From: Bacteroidales bacterium
GTDB lineage: Bacteria > Bacteroidota > Bacteroidia > Bacteroidales > UBA932
Assembly: GCA_024398125.1 (NCBI GenBank)
Contig: JAKSJO010000008.1
Location: 1 to 64,000, forward strand
Reading direction: 5' to 3'
DNA: 64,000 nucleotides
Below the pieces are notes generated by a model. That model ran no database searches. It worked only from the letters and a program-made list of their open reading frames with translations, and was not told the origin of the DNA. Positions 1-6,718 of the stretch are shown here, piece by piece (within the stretch, counting starts at the first letter, position 1; each line of letters opens with the position of its first letter). The translations under genes and the position numbers were made by a program.

Positions 1-201
1 AATTTCAAGAAAAGCCCCATGACGAGGGCTGTTTATGACAGCGAGTACGCCCGCTTCCGTGACAACTACGAGTGGGCAACCGAGTTGACCTGCCTCTTCC
101 AGATCAGCGAACATATCAGCATTCAGCCCGCATTGCACATGTTCCTTCAGAAAGACCTCAAGGCAGCAGTGGTTTTTTGCAGAGTATCTATCTCTATCTG
201 A
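1..201 (+). CDS. C-terminal end of a porin-like outer membrane protein (partial)
   Basis: The reading frame is open from the first base and ends with TGA at 199-201, leaving 66 residues, so the gene begins outside the window. The tail has alternating hydrophobic strands (YEWATELTCLFQISEHISIQ, then AAVVFCRVSISI), which resembles the last strands of carbohydrate-selective porins (OprB type), where the phrase for the penultimate strand is typically followed by a final strand ending in an aromatic or hydrophobic residue. The in-frame ATG at 19 is probably internal. Assignment to the OprB family is inference from a short fragment; any outer membrane barrel would look similar. Confidence 0.5.
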   Translation, partial: NFKKSPMTRAVYDSEYARFRDNYEWATELTCLFQISEHISIQPALHMFLQKDLKAAVVFCRVSISI

Positions 202-207
202 CGAGAA

Positions 208-336
208 ATGACTATTTTTGTTTTTATCAGTCAGACTATTTTAGCAATCGCTTTTGTATTGATTGTTACGGGACTGATTCGGATGACCAGATATGATCCA
301 AGAACAAAGGAAGGTAACCCTGTAATTATAACATAA
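208..336 (+). CDS. Very small single-span membrane protein, hypothetical (42 aa)
   Basis: ATG at 208 lies 6 nt after the porin-like stop, and the frame runs to TAA at 334-336. The protein has one hydrophobic span near the N-terminus (residues about 3-24, IFVFISQTILAIAFVLIVTG) followed by a short basic, polar tail (RMTRYDPRTKEGNP). Close spacing to the upstream gene and to the next small membrane ORF suggests one transcript. I do not recognise a family. It is supported only by its tight placement and its plausible membrane segment. Confidence 0.4.
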   Translation: MTIFVFISQTILAIAFVLIVTGLIRMTRYDPRTKEGNPVIIT

Positions 337-348
337 TCTGTTTCCGCT

Positions 349-567
349 ATGAATGCAAACGAAGAAATCAAAAGTCAGAAGCGACATGCAATACGTGCGA
401 TTTTATTATGGGCACTGATTGCTTGGATGAATCTTAGTGATATTCTTGAGCTGGGCATCCATAAAGTGGGTGTAAGACATTGGATATTCCTTGGGCTCGG
501 AATCCTTGTGGTTATCTTTGAGATCGTGAATCTCCTCAGGATTCGTAAGCAGCAGAAGGAGCTTTAG
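349..567 (+). CDS. Small two-span membrane protein, hypothetical (72 aa)
   Basis: The 72-residue protein has a charged N-terminus (MNANEEIKSQKRHAIR), a first hydrophobic segment around residues 17-32 and a second around 46-62, ending in a basic tail (RIRKQQKEL). This is the pattern of a small inner-membrane protein with both ends probably in the cytoplasm. It starts 12 nt after the preceding 42-residue ORF, so the two may be co-transcribed. No family recognised. A reverse-strand ORF over the same bases has no membrane or domain logic and was not kept. Confidence 0.5.
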   Translation: MNANEEIKSQKRHAIRAILLWALIAWMNLSDILELGIHKVGVRHWIFLGLGILVVIFEIVNLLRIRKQQKEL

Positions 568-647
568 AGCGATACAAGAGCTCAAGGAGTCCATATTTTA
601 GTCGGGCAGTGTTTCATTTGGCATGTTCAAGTGAATGTGGTAAAATG

Positions 648-655
648 TATATTTG
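648..655 (+). promoter_or_regulatory. Candidate -7 box (TATATTTG)
   Basis: An exact match to the Bacteroidota -7 consensus TAnnTTTG. A TTTG at 617-620 lies 27 nt upstream, which is too far for the usual -33 element at about 19-21 nt, so only the -7 part is supported. It would drive the 38-residue ORF at 678. Confidence 0.35.
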
Positions 656-677
656 ACGTTGACAGATACTGACGCAT

Positions 678-794
678 ATGAAAATGAATGAAGATCAGAA
701 AAACATTGCCAAGAACTACGCAATCTACGCCATTGGCTATTGGAGCAAGGAATCCAAAGGACAAATAGTCTTCTCGGCTGACTATAATAATTGA
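678..794 (+). CDS. Possible small ORF, hypothetical (38 aa)
   Basis: ATG at 678 and TGA at 792-794 give 38 residues beginning MKMNEDQKNIAKNYAIYAIG. There is a -7-like box 22 nt upstream of the start. The peptide has no clear signal, membrane span or known motif; it may be a remnant of a larger gene. The next gene starts at 808 and its -7 box overlaps the end of this ORF. Low confidence that it is expressed. Confidence 0.25.
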   Translation: MKMNEDQKNIAKNYAIYAIGYWSKESKGQIVFSADYNN

Positions 795-795
795 C

Positions 796-803
796 TATCT
801 TTG
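796..803 (+). promoter_or_regulatory. -7 box TATCTTTG placed 4 nt before ATG
   Basis: Exact TAnnTTTG match. The final G is followed by four bases (TGAC) and then the ATG at 808. With the usual start of transcription a few bases after this box, the mRNA of the AraC-type gene would begin at or next to its start codon. No matching TTTG -33 element is seen at 19-21 nt. Confidence 0.6.
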
Positions 804-807
804 TGAC

Positions 808-1917
808 ATGGAATTCACGTTGCAGTCATATGAGATCTTGATCATCGGTCTGATGGTGATGGGTCTTTTTCTGGCAATCATACCGGTCAAGCCTGTAGAC
901 ACCCGTCTGAGGGGGTACAGAATCTCTCTGATCCTGATGGCCCTGTCGTTCATTTTCCTGGGGACATATTGTGTCTTCAAGGCACGCCTGCCAAGAGAAC
1001 TGCTGTTCATTCCTTTCTTCGTCTCGTCGCACATACAGGTCTGTCTGCTTGGTCTGGCTCACCTGAATCTGCTGAACTTGAATATCGTACACAGGAAGCA
1101 GATTCTGCTCAATTTCTGTCCTATGCTTGTGTGCGCTGCGGTTTATCTGGCGGTACAGTTGTTCTGCCCCTTCGTGCGCCTGACGTCGTGGGAGACCTTC
1201 TTCCACTCTCTGTCGAATCCTGGCGTCGCGGTCCGCGTGATCTGGCTGTTTGTCTACATTGGCCAGATCGTCTACTATGCCGTCGTATTCTTCCGTCAGG
1301 AGAAAATCTACAGCCAGGAACTGGGCAACTTCCTCTCGGATGCGCCTGACTCCAGGTATCGTCTCGCGCTCTACAGCTTCATCGGGGCGCTTGTGGCAGG
1401 ATTCGACTCGGTATGCATCTGTCTTACCCTCGACAAGTTCTGGGGCGGGCTTTTCAACTTGATCATGCTGGCGATCTATGCTGTCATGTGTGCCTTGTTC
1501 GTGCAGTATCCGTCGATCTTCTTCAAGATCTCCAGCATTGTTGCCGCAGCACCTGACAAGACTCCTTCAGTAGGCAGGACGGAAGACAGCTGGCCTATGC
1601 TGAAGGAGAGAATCTGTAAAGAGAAACTGTTCATTACTGAAAGTCTCACTCTGGAACAGTTGGCCTGTACCCTGCACATAAGCAAGGATTCTCTGTCAAA
1701 GATGATCAACACCAAGGAGGGTGTCAACTTCAATACATTCATCGGCGGGCTGCGGATAGCAGAGGCCCAGTCAAGAATGCAGGAGCATCCCGAGATGTCC
1801 TTTTCCGATCTTGCAGCATCTGTCGGATACAGCGAACAGAGTAATTTCTCGCGTCAGTTCAAGGCCATCACCGGATTCACTCCGGGAGAGTATCGCAAGC
1901 GCATCCGGATGGGCTGA
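808..1917 (+). CDS. Membrane-anchored AraC-family transcriptional regulator
   Basis: 369 residues. The first ~235 residues are strongly hydrophobic with about six to seven spans (for example ILIIGLMVMGLFLAIIPV near residue 10 and VIWLFVYIGQIVYYAVVFF near 145), followed by a linker and a C-terminal AraC-type double helix-turn-helix from about residue 265. The second helix-turn-helix is clear (FSDLAASVGYSEQSNFSRQF, then KAITGFTPGEYRKRIR). This arrangement suggests a membrane sensor wired directly to DNA binding; the signal is unknown. The ATG at 808 is chosen because of the promoter spacing. A gene of the same layout lies at 51120. A terminator-like hairpin follows at 1995-2030. Confidence 0.85.
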   Translation: MEFTLQSYEILIIGLMVMGLFLAIIPVKPVDTRLRGYRISLILMALSFIFLGTYCVFKARLPRELLFIPFFVSSHIQVCLLGLAHLNLLNLNIVHRKQILLNFCPMLVCAAVYLAVQLFCPFVRLTSWETFFHSLSNPGVAVRVIWLFVYIGQIVYYAVVFFRQEKIYSQELGNFLSDAPDSRYRLALYSFIGALVAGFDSVCICLTLDKFWGGLFNLIMLAIYAVMCALFVQYPSIFFKISSIVAAAPDKTPSVGRTEDSWPMLKERICKEKLFITESLTLEQLACTLHISKDSLSKMINTKEGVNFNTFIGGLRIAEAQSRMQEHPEMSFSDLAASVGYSEQSNFSRQFKAITGFTPGEYRKRIRMG

Positions 1918-1994
1918 TTGTTTAAAATCGTCTAAAAATACCTGTTTTTATCAATTCGGAGGGCGTTTTCCCGGTAAATCGATAAAGAGTTTAG

Positions 1995-2030
1995 AGACGT
2001 GTGTACGTATTTTTGTATACACGTCTTTTT
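1995..2030 (+). terminator. Intrinsic terminator hairpin after the AraC-type gene
   Basis: A 12-bp stem (AGACGTGTGTAC at 1995-2006 with GTATACACGTCT at 2015-2026, one G-U pair) is followed by a T run (2026-2030). The 8-nt loop region contains TATTTTTG (2008-2015), an exact TAnnTTTG match that could serve as the -7 box of the gene at 2047. The element may therefore stop the upstream transcript and start the next one. Confidence 0.65.
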
Positions 2031-2046
2031 GCTGACTCATCAGTTT

Positions 2047-2721
2047 ATGCGAGTTCTAATATCCTTCGTCATCACTATGGCGGTGCTGGCTTTGCCGGCA
2101 GATCTTCACGCGCAGGCACCATATGCCTGCGTCACCAAAGGGGCTACGCTCGAGTACGCCAACTATAACGAGTCCGACAAACTCCAGGGCTACACACGAC
2201 GTGAAATAGTCGAAGTTAGCGATCTGTCAGGCGGCAACTATGATCTGCGCATCGAGAATTCAAGGGTCAAGAAGCCTGGCAAGAAGAAAGCTGGCAAGAA
2301 CATGCAGCTCACCATCCATGAAATACGCCAGGGCTGTGCTCAGGCCTTTCCGATGGACACCGAGGGCTCTGTAAGCATCATAGAGGGCAAAGAGACATTC
2401 CTCCTTCCGAGCAGGTTAGCCGTGGGCTATCAGTTGCCTATCGGTGACGTGCGTCTCGACACAGGCGGCGTTCCATCCGTGGCCACGGTGACCGAGAATG
2501 AAGTAATAGGCCGTGAGGAAGTCACCACTCCGGCAGGAACTTTCAAGTGCTATGTGCTCAAGCAGACAATAACCTCATCCCTGATGGGTATGGCCGGAAT
2601 GACCATGACCACCAAGAGCTGGTACTGCCGTAACGTAGGCGTCGTCAAGTCGGAGACCATGATGGGCAACCATCTCATGCACCGCGAGGAACTTGTAACA
2701 TTTAAATCGAAAAAAAGATGA
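2047..2721 (+). CDS. Exported DUF3108-like (TapB-type) protein
   Basis: From ATG at 2047 the protein has 224 residues with a clean signal peptide (MRVLISFVITMAVLALPADLHAQ). The earlier GTG at 1999 would place the start inside a terminator hairpin and ahead of the signal peptide, so it was not used. The C-terminal half carries the DUF3108-like pattern TPAGTFKCYVLKQTI followed by a WYCRNVGVVKSE segment, known from Bacteroidota exported proteins of unknown function. Its stop codon overlaps the next start (ATGA at 2718-2721), so it is translationally coupled to the following gene. Confidence 0.75.
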   Translation: MRVLISFVITMAVLALPADLHAQAPYACVTKGATLEYANYNESDKLQGYTRREIVEVSDLSGGNYDLRIENSRVKKPGKKKAGKNMQLTIHEIRQGCAQAFPMDTEGSVSIIEGKETFLLPSRLAVGYQLPIGDVRLDTGGVPSVATVTENEVIGREEVTTPAGTFKCYVLKQTITSSLMGMAGMTMTTKSWYCRNVGVVKSETMMGNHLMHREELVTFKSKKR

Positions 2722-3098
2722 AAAAGATAATCTCCATACTCTTTGCAATCGTCCTGTTCTCTGCGCCTGCTCACGCCCAGAATCTGGAAGATCTCGGCAA
2801 TGCCCTTGGCAGCTTGCTCGGCAATATGCTCCTCAACTCCATAACCAACAAAGTGGAGCAGAAAGCTTCGGAAATCGGTAACAACACCATAGTGCAGACC
2901 CTCGCTGCCCAGGCGGATTCCACCGGAACAGGCCAGGATGCAGAAGGACTGGGAGGTCTGGGAAGGGCTCTCTCCGGTCTGAGTGCCCTGGTAGAGAACA
3001 GCAAGACAGCCGGCATGGCGCCGCTCCGCGACTTCAGAGAGCAGAATGCCGCGCGCAAGGAACAGAATCTCACACTCGTCTACGACGACTGGGATTGA
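2718..3098 (+). CDS. Exported hypothetical protein (126 aa)
   Basis: It starts by ATGA overlap with the preceding gene. A signal peptide is visible (MKKIISILFAIVLFSAPAHA, then Q). The mature part is Gly/Leu/Asn-rich with a low-complexity stretch (LGNALGSLLGNMLLNSI) and ends in a charged region containing REQNAARKEQN. No enzymatic motif is seen and I do not recognise the family. Its place between an exported DUF3108-like protein and an outer membrane barrel suggests an envelope role. Confidence 0.65.
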   Translation: MKKIISILFAIVLFSAPAHAQNLEDLGNALGSLLGNMLLNSITNKVEQKASEIGNNTIVQTLAAQADSTGTGQDAEGLGGLGRALSGLSALVENSKTAGMAPLRDFREQNAARKEQNLTLVYDDWD

Positions 3099-3130
3099 TA
3101 GGATAGTAATCAGCTTGCCCAGCAATAGCC

Positions 3131-3964
3131 ATGAGAAAAATAATCTTACTTACATTTGCGGCACTACTCGTGTCGTCGTATGCGTCAGCACAGAGCTTTC
3201 TTTCACAGCTCCAGGAGGGCCTTGGTTCCTTAAACGGTCTTAGTTCCATGGCGGGAGTCGGAGCGGCTCAGGCGGAGCCCGCAGATCCACTTGCCATGAA
3301 CCTTCTCGGCGGTCTTCGTGGAACGACGATGTCGGGCATCGTCATCGGGGTGAATTTCGGAGGTGAGGCCGAGGAGGGAAAGACAGGAAGCGCCCTTGAA
3401 AGGTTCAACGTGGGATTTGCGACAAGGATCGGTCTTCCGCTCGGATTCGCGTTCCAGCCGTCCATCATGTACACTACCAAGAAGCTCAGCGTCAAGGGTA
3501 TGGTAGACAAGTTGTCGCTTCTGAACTCGGTGGGCTTCATCGAGGTTCCTGCCCAGATTCAGTGGGGTGTGACAATCAAAAAGAGCTTCAGACCATTCAT
3601 CTTTGCCGAGCCGTTCATCGGCTACGCCATCACACAGAATAACAAACTCTTCGGCGATTTCAGCCTTGAAGGTATCCTTTCAGGCTCCTTGGACGCGGGA
3701 GATGGCGGGGAGCCTGAGCTCCCTGAGCTCCCTGACATGAATGATATCAAGGATGAGATAGTCAACAAGCTGGAGTACGGTATCGGTGGTGGCTTCGGTG
3801 TTTCATACGGCCCGGCCCAGCTTTACCTGAAGTATTATAGGAACCTGGGTAATCTCTACATCGACGAGACCAATATCGGCACGATAGGGGATGCCTTCAT
3901 GAGCGCGATGAAGGAGAATAGCTACATCAGCGGCGTCACCCTGTCGCTCGGTCTGGTGTTCTAG
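3131..3964 (+). CDS. Outer membrane beta-barrel protein (porin-like, PorT/OmpW size)
   Basis: 277 residues with signal peptide (MRKIILLTFAALLVSSYASA). After a linker of about 60 residues the sequence alternates polar and hydrophobic residues in strand-like blocks (SGIVIGVNFGG, NVGFATRIGLPLGFAFQPSI, GIGGGFGVSYGPAQLYLKYY) and ends with a final strand GVTLSLGLVF, the C-terminal Phe being typical of outer membrane barrels. A short acidic Pro-Glu stretch (GEPELPELPDMND) forms a likely external loop. It lies 32 nt after the preceding exported gene, apparently in the same operon. Substrate unknown. Confidence 0.8.
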   Translation: MRKIILLTFAALLVSSYASAQSFLSQLQEGLGSLNGLSSMAGVGAAQAEPADPLAMNLLGGLRGTTMSGIVIGVNFGGEAEEGKTGSALERFNVGFATRIGLPLGFAFQPSIMYTTKKLSVKGMVDKLSLLNSVGFIEVPAQIQWGVTIKKSFRPFIFAEPFIGYAITQNNKLFGDFSLEGILSGSLDAGDGGEPELPELPDMNDIKDEIVNKLEYGIGGGFGVSYGPAQLYLKYYRNLGNLYIDETNIGTIGDAFMSAMKENSYISGVTLSLGLVF

Positions 3965-4066
3965 CGTCAAAGCTCGCGCATATGTCTTGCCGTAATATGG
4001 ATTCGAAACAAGCTTGTCTTTATTATCATTGACCGGGACAACTGCCGCGGCACTGAGTGAAAGTCA

Positions 4067-4092
4067 AAAGCGCACCCGGATGGATGCGCTTT
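4067..4092 (-). terminator. Terminator-like hairpin after the GH51 gene
   Basis: A perfect 8-bp stem, AAAGCGCA (4067-4074) with TGCGCTTT (4085-4092), lies 22 nt beyond the stop of the minus-strand arabinofuranosidase gene. On the minus strand the stem is followed by TG and a short T-rich stretch, fitting a weak intrinsic terminator. Confidence 0.5.
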
Positions 4093-4113
4093 CATATCGA
4101 GAGTGGATGCACT

Positions 4114-6192
4114 TTACTGGATGGTGTACTCGTAGAGAATCACGCTATTCGCAGGAACTGTGATGTTCGCGCTGTACTTCTCTGTGCGGGTCTGTACGCG
4201 GATTACGTCAGGGTTGTCTACGGTGTTCGCGTCGGCCATCTTTGATGGAGCAAGAGCGTATACGGTGACATTCTTTGCAGGCTTTCCTCCGTCAAAGTTC
4301 AGTGCGAAGCTCTGGGCCTCCTCGGTAGGGTTGGCTACGGAAACGATGACCTTGCCGGTCTTGCTGTCCTTTGTGGCCATGATGTCCAGAGGATAGGTAG
4401 GGCTGCCGGATGGCTCCATAGGAATGTCCACGAACTGCGTTCCAGGAAGAGCGGGCTGCGGAACATTTCCACTCAGACCGAGAGGAAGGTCGCCCTGGCG
4501 CTCTATGAAGAGCTTGAAAAGAAGACCTGTCGCGCTGATGGTCGCCTTGACGTCATTTGAAGCATACAGGCTTGCGAAGCTGGTAAGTCCGCCCATCATC
4601 ACATAGCGGCTGCTGCGGTACATCTCGTGAAGTGCGACTGCGGCTCCGATCGTGTTTGCGAAACCGGCACCACGGCCAGGGACCCACTCGTCGATCCAGT
4701 ATGGAACAGGTTTTTCCTTGAGGCCTGGGATGAGCTCCTCGTACTTCTTCATGGTCTCAACCGAGTTCTTGACTCTGTTGGTTGAAAGGCGGATGGCCTG
4801 GAGGAAATCGAACTTGTAAGGAATCCAGCTCTGTGATGCCTCGTCGAAGTATGCGCTGGAGTTAGGGTAGATGTGGTCAGACATGTAGTCCGTGGTCTCG
4901 AGACAGTTCAGGAGAAGCTGGCCGGTCCAGTCGAAATAGCCGAGGAACTCGACAGGGAGCTGGGTCTGGAAAGGCTTGTGGTAGTTGCGGTACTGGCTGC
5001 TCTGCTCAGGAACAGAGGCTCCGGAGCCGATAAGCTTGATGGTAGGATCCTTCAGGAGCATCTCCTCTGCGAAATAGTTGTGCTTGAGCACATAGTGCTT
5101 GGCAGCCATATGTCCAAGCTGCCATTCGCCGTAGGCCTCGTTGCCGACACCCCAGTACTTGACGCCGTAAGGTGCAGGATGGCCGTTCTTTGCGCGAAGG
5201 AGACCCATAGGAGTGTCTACTGAACCGTTGACATACTCGACCCACTGGCCGGCAGAGTAAGCGTCGCCGAATCCGGTGTTCACGACGAGGTATGGCTCGC
5301 AGTCGATAAGCTTGCACCATGTCATGTATTCATCAGTGCCCATGTCGTTTGACTCGACGGTATTCCATGCATAGTCATAGCGAGGTGGACGCTGGTCCAT
5401 ATCGCCGATGCCGTCACGCCATTCGTAGCCTGAGAGGAAGTTTCCTCCCGGCCAGCGGAAGATAGGCGAGCCGATTTCCTTAAGGATAGCGATCATGTCG
5501 GCACGGTAGCCCTCGACGTTGTCGGCAGGCATCAGTGAAACCGCTCCGATCTCGAAGCTTCCGTTTCCTTCGCCCACGATCTCTATGGCTGCGTCCTGGA
5601 CGTCGGCACCTGCAGTGAAGGTGAAGTAGTATTTTGCGTAGTTCTTGGTCACGTCGTCAAAGACCACAGTCTGGCGATCGGATGCACCGTTGCCCCAGAC
5701 GAGGCTCACGCTTACCTTTGCGCCGCTTTCAGACCTGAGTACCACGCGGCCTTCGTAGCTGCGGCCATTCTCGATCCACAGTCCGGCCTGACGGATACCG
5801 TTCTTGCCGGCGGCAAGGCTTACAAGCGGTGACTGCTTGCCCACGTATGGCCCCTCTTTGTCCATTGTTACACTGGACTCCGGTCCGATTGGACGCCAGC
5901 GGAGCTGGTGACGCTTGGAGTTGGTCGGAGTAAGGGTCTCGGAATTGTCGACGGCGTAGAAGAACTTGCGGTCAGAGAGCATTTCTGCCCAGATTCCGTT
6001 CTCGAACATGTTGCTCAGCAGCTCTGTGAACATGCCATGTACAAAAGGATGGATAGGGTCGCCTACCTGATCAAGATGTACGGTTGCCTCGATCTTTGGC
6101 TGAGGTGCAGCTTCCTTCGCGAATGATGCAGTTGGGAAACTGATCTGTACCGCCAGTGCGGCGAGACAGATGGTTAACAGACTTTTTTTCAT
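4114..6192 (-). CDS. Alpha-L-arabinofuranosidase, glycoside hydrolase family 51
   Basis: 692 residues from ATG at 6192, chosen over the upstream in-frame ATG because it begins the signal peptide MKKSLLTICLAALAVQISFP. The protein has an N-terminal GH51 start (HPFVHGMFTELLSNMFENGIW), a carbohydrate-binding-like beta region, a TIM barrel and a C-terminal beta domain. The acid/base Glu is in GVGNEAYGEW (about residue 352) and the nucleophile Glu in WIDEWVPG (about 502). Members remove terminal arabinofuranosyl groups from arabinan and arabinoxylan; this copy is probably periplasmic or surface exposed. A -7-like box lies at 6220-6227. It follows greA by 40 nt but probably has its own promoter. Confidence 0.93.
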   Translation of the reverse strand: MKKSLLTICLAALAVQISFPTASFAKEAAPQPKIEATVHLDQVGDPIHPFVHGMFTELLSNMFENGIWAEMLSDRKFFYAVDNSETLTPTNSKRHQLRWRPIGPESSVTMDKEGPYVGKQSPLVSLAAGKNGIRQAGLWIENGRSYEGRVVLRSESGAKVSVSLVWGNGASDRQTVVFDDVTKNYAKYYFTFTAGADVQDAAIEIVGEGNGSFEIGAVSLMPADNVEGYRADMIAILKEIGSPIFRWPGGNFLSGYEWRDGIGDMDQRPPRYDYAWNTVESNDMGTDEYMTWCKLIDCEPYLVVNTGFGDAYSAGQWVEYVNGSVDTPMGLLRAKNGHPAPYGVKYWGVGNEAYGEWQLGHMAAKHYVLKHNYFAEEMLLKDPTIKLIGSGASVPEQSSQYRNYHKPFQTQLPVEFLGYFDWTGQLLLNCLETTDYMSDHIYPNSSAYFDEASQSWIPYKFDFLQAIRLSTNRVKNSVETMKKYEELIPGLKEKPVPYWIDEWVPGRGAGFANTIGAAVALHEMYRSSRYVMMGGLTSFASLYASNDVKATISATGLLFKLFIERQGDLPLGLSGNVPQPALPGTQFVDIPMEPSGSPTYPLDIMATKDSKTGKVIVSVANPTEEAQSFALNFDGGKPAKNVTVYALAPSKMADANTVDNPDVIRVQTRTEKYSANITVPANSVILYEYTIQ

Positions 6193-6219
6193 GGTTATCA
6201 ATGTAACGGTTAGTGACAA

Positions 6220-6227
6220 TAAAGGTA
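6220..6227 (-). promoter_or_regulatory. Near-consensus -7 box TACCTTTA before the GH51 gene
   Basis: Read on the minus strand the bases are TACCTTTA, one mismatch from TAnnTTTG at the last position. It lies 28 nt upstream of the GH51 start, between greA and this gene. The same octamer precedes the GH2 gene at 16702-16709. Confidence 0.35.
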
Positions 6228-6232
6228 GCAAT

Positions 6233-6697
6233 TTAAACTGAAATGCTGTCTATCCTCAGCTTCAGTATTCCTGCCGGGGTATGGGCTTCAACGGTCTCTC
6301 CGACCTTGTGGCCCATCAGAGCCTCGCCGATAGGGGATTTCATTGAAATCTTGCCCTGTTCGAGATTCATCTCGTGCGGGCTGACGATTGTAAGGGTCAT
6401 CTTTGTATCGGTCGCAAGGTTGGTGAACCCGACCTTGCTGAGCAGTCCGACCTTGTCCTTTGGCAGAACGTCGGTGTCGATGATCCTGGAATACCTGAGA
6501 ACCTTCTCGAGGAAGTTTATCCTGCTGATCATCTTTGCCTGTGCCCTTCGGGCAGCACGATAGCCGCAGTTTTCGCTGAGGTCGCCCTGGGCACGCGCTT
6601 CGGCAAGGTCATCCTTGACCTTGGGATACTGTACCTCGATGAGGTCCTTGAGCTCGGCCGCGATTTCGTTATATCTTTCTTTTGAGAGGTATTCCAT
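6233..6697 (-). CDS. greA: Transcription elongation factor GreA
   Basis: 154 residues, the usual GreA length. GreA enters the RNA polymerase secondary channel and stimulates cleavage of backtracked RNA. The N-terminal coiled coil carries the acidic tip in GDLSEN (residues about 38-43), keeping the Asp and Glu needed for cleavage, and the C-terminal FKBP-like domain has SPIGEALMGHKVGETVEAHTP. The residues right after the tip read ENCGYRAARRAQ, where most relatives have ENAEY followed by an acidic or neutral helix, so the tip surroundings are unusually basic. It is the last gene of the glmS-DUF4954-greA cluster (21 nt after the preceding stop). Confidence 0.93.
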   Translation of the reverse strand: MEYLSKERYNEIAAELKDLIEVQYPKVKDDLAEARAQGDLSENCGYRAARRAQAKMISRINFLEKVLRYSRIIDTDVLPKDKVGLLSKVGFTNLATDTKMTLTIVSPHEMNLEQGKISMKSPIGEALMGHKVGETVEAHTPAGILKLRIDSISV

Positions 6698-6718
6698 GAT
6701 CTGGGTTGAAATGGGATG

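Noticed and set aside
1999-2046. GTG start giving a 16-residue longer DUF3108-like protein
   Set aside because: It would begin inside a terminator hairpin and spoil the signal peptide that starts at 2047.
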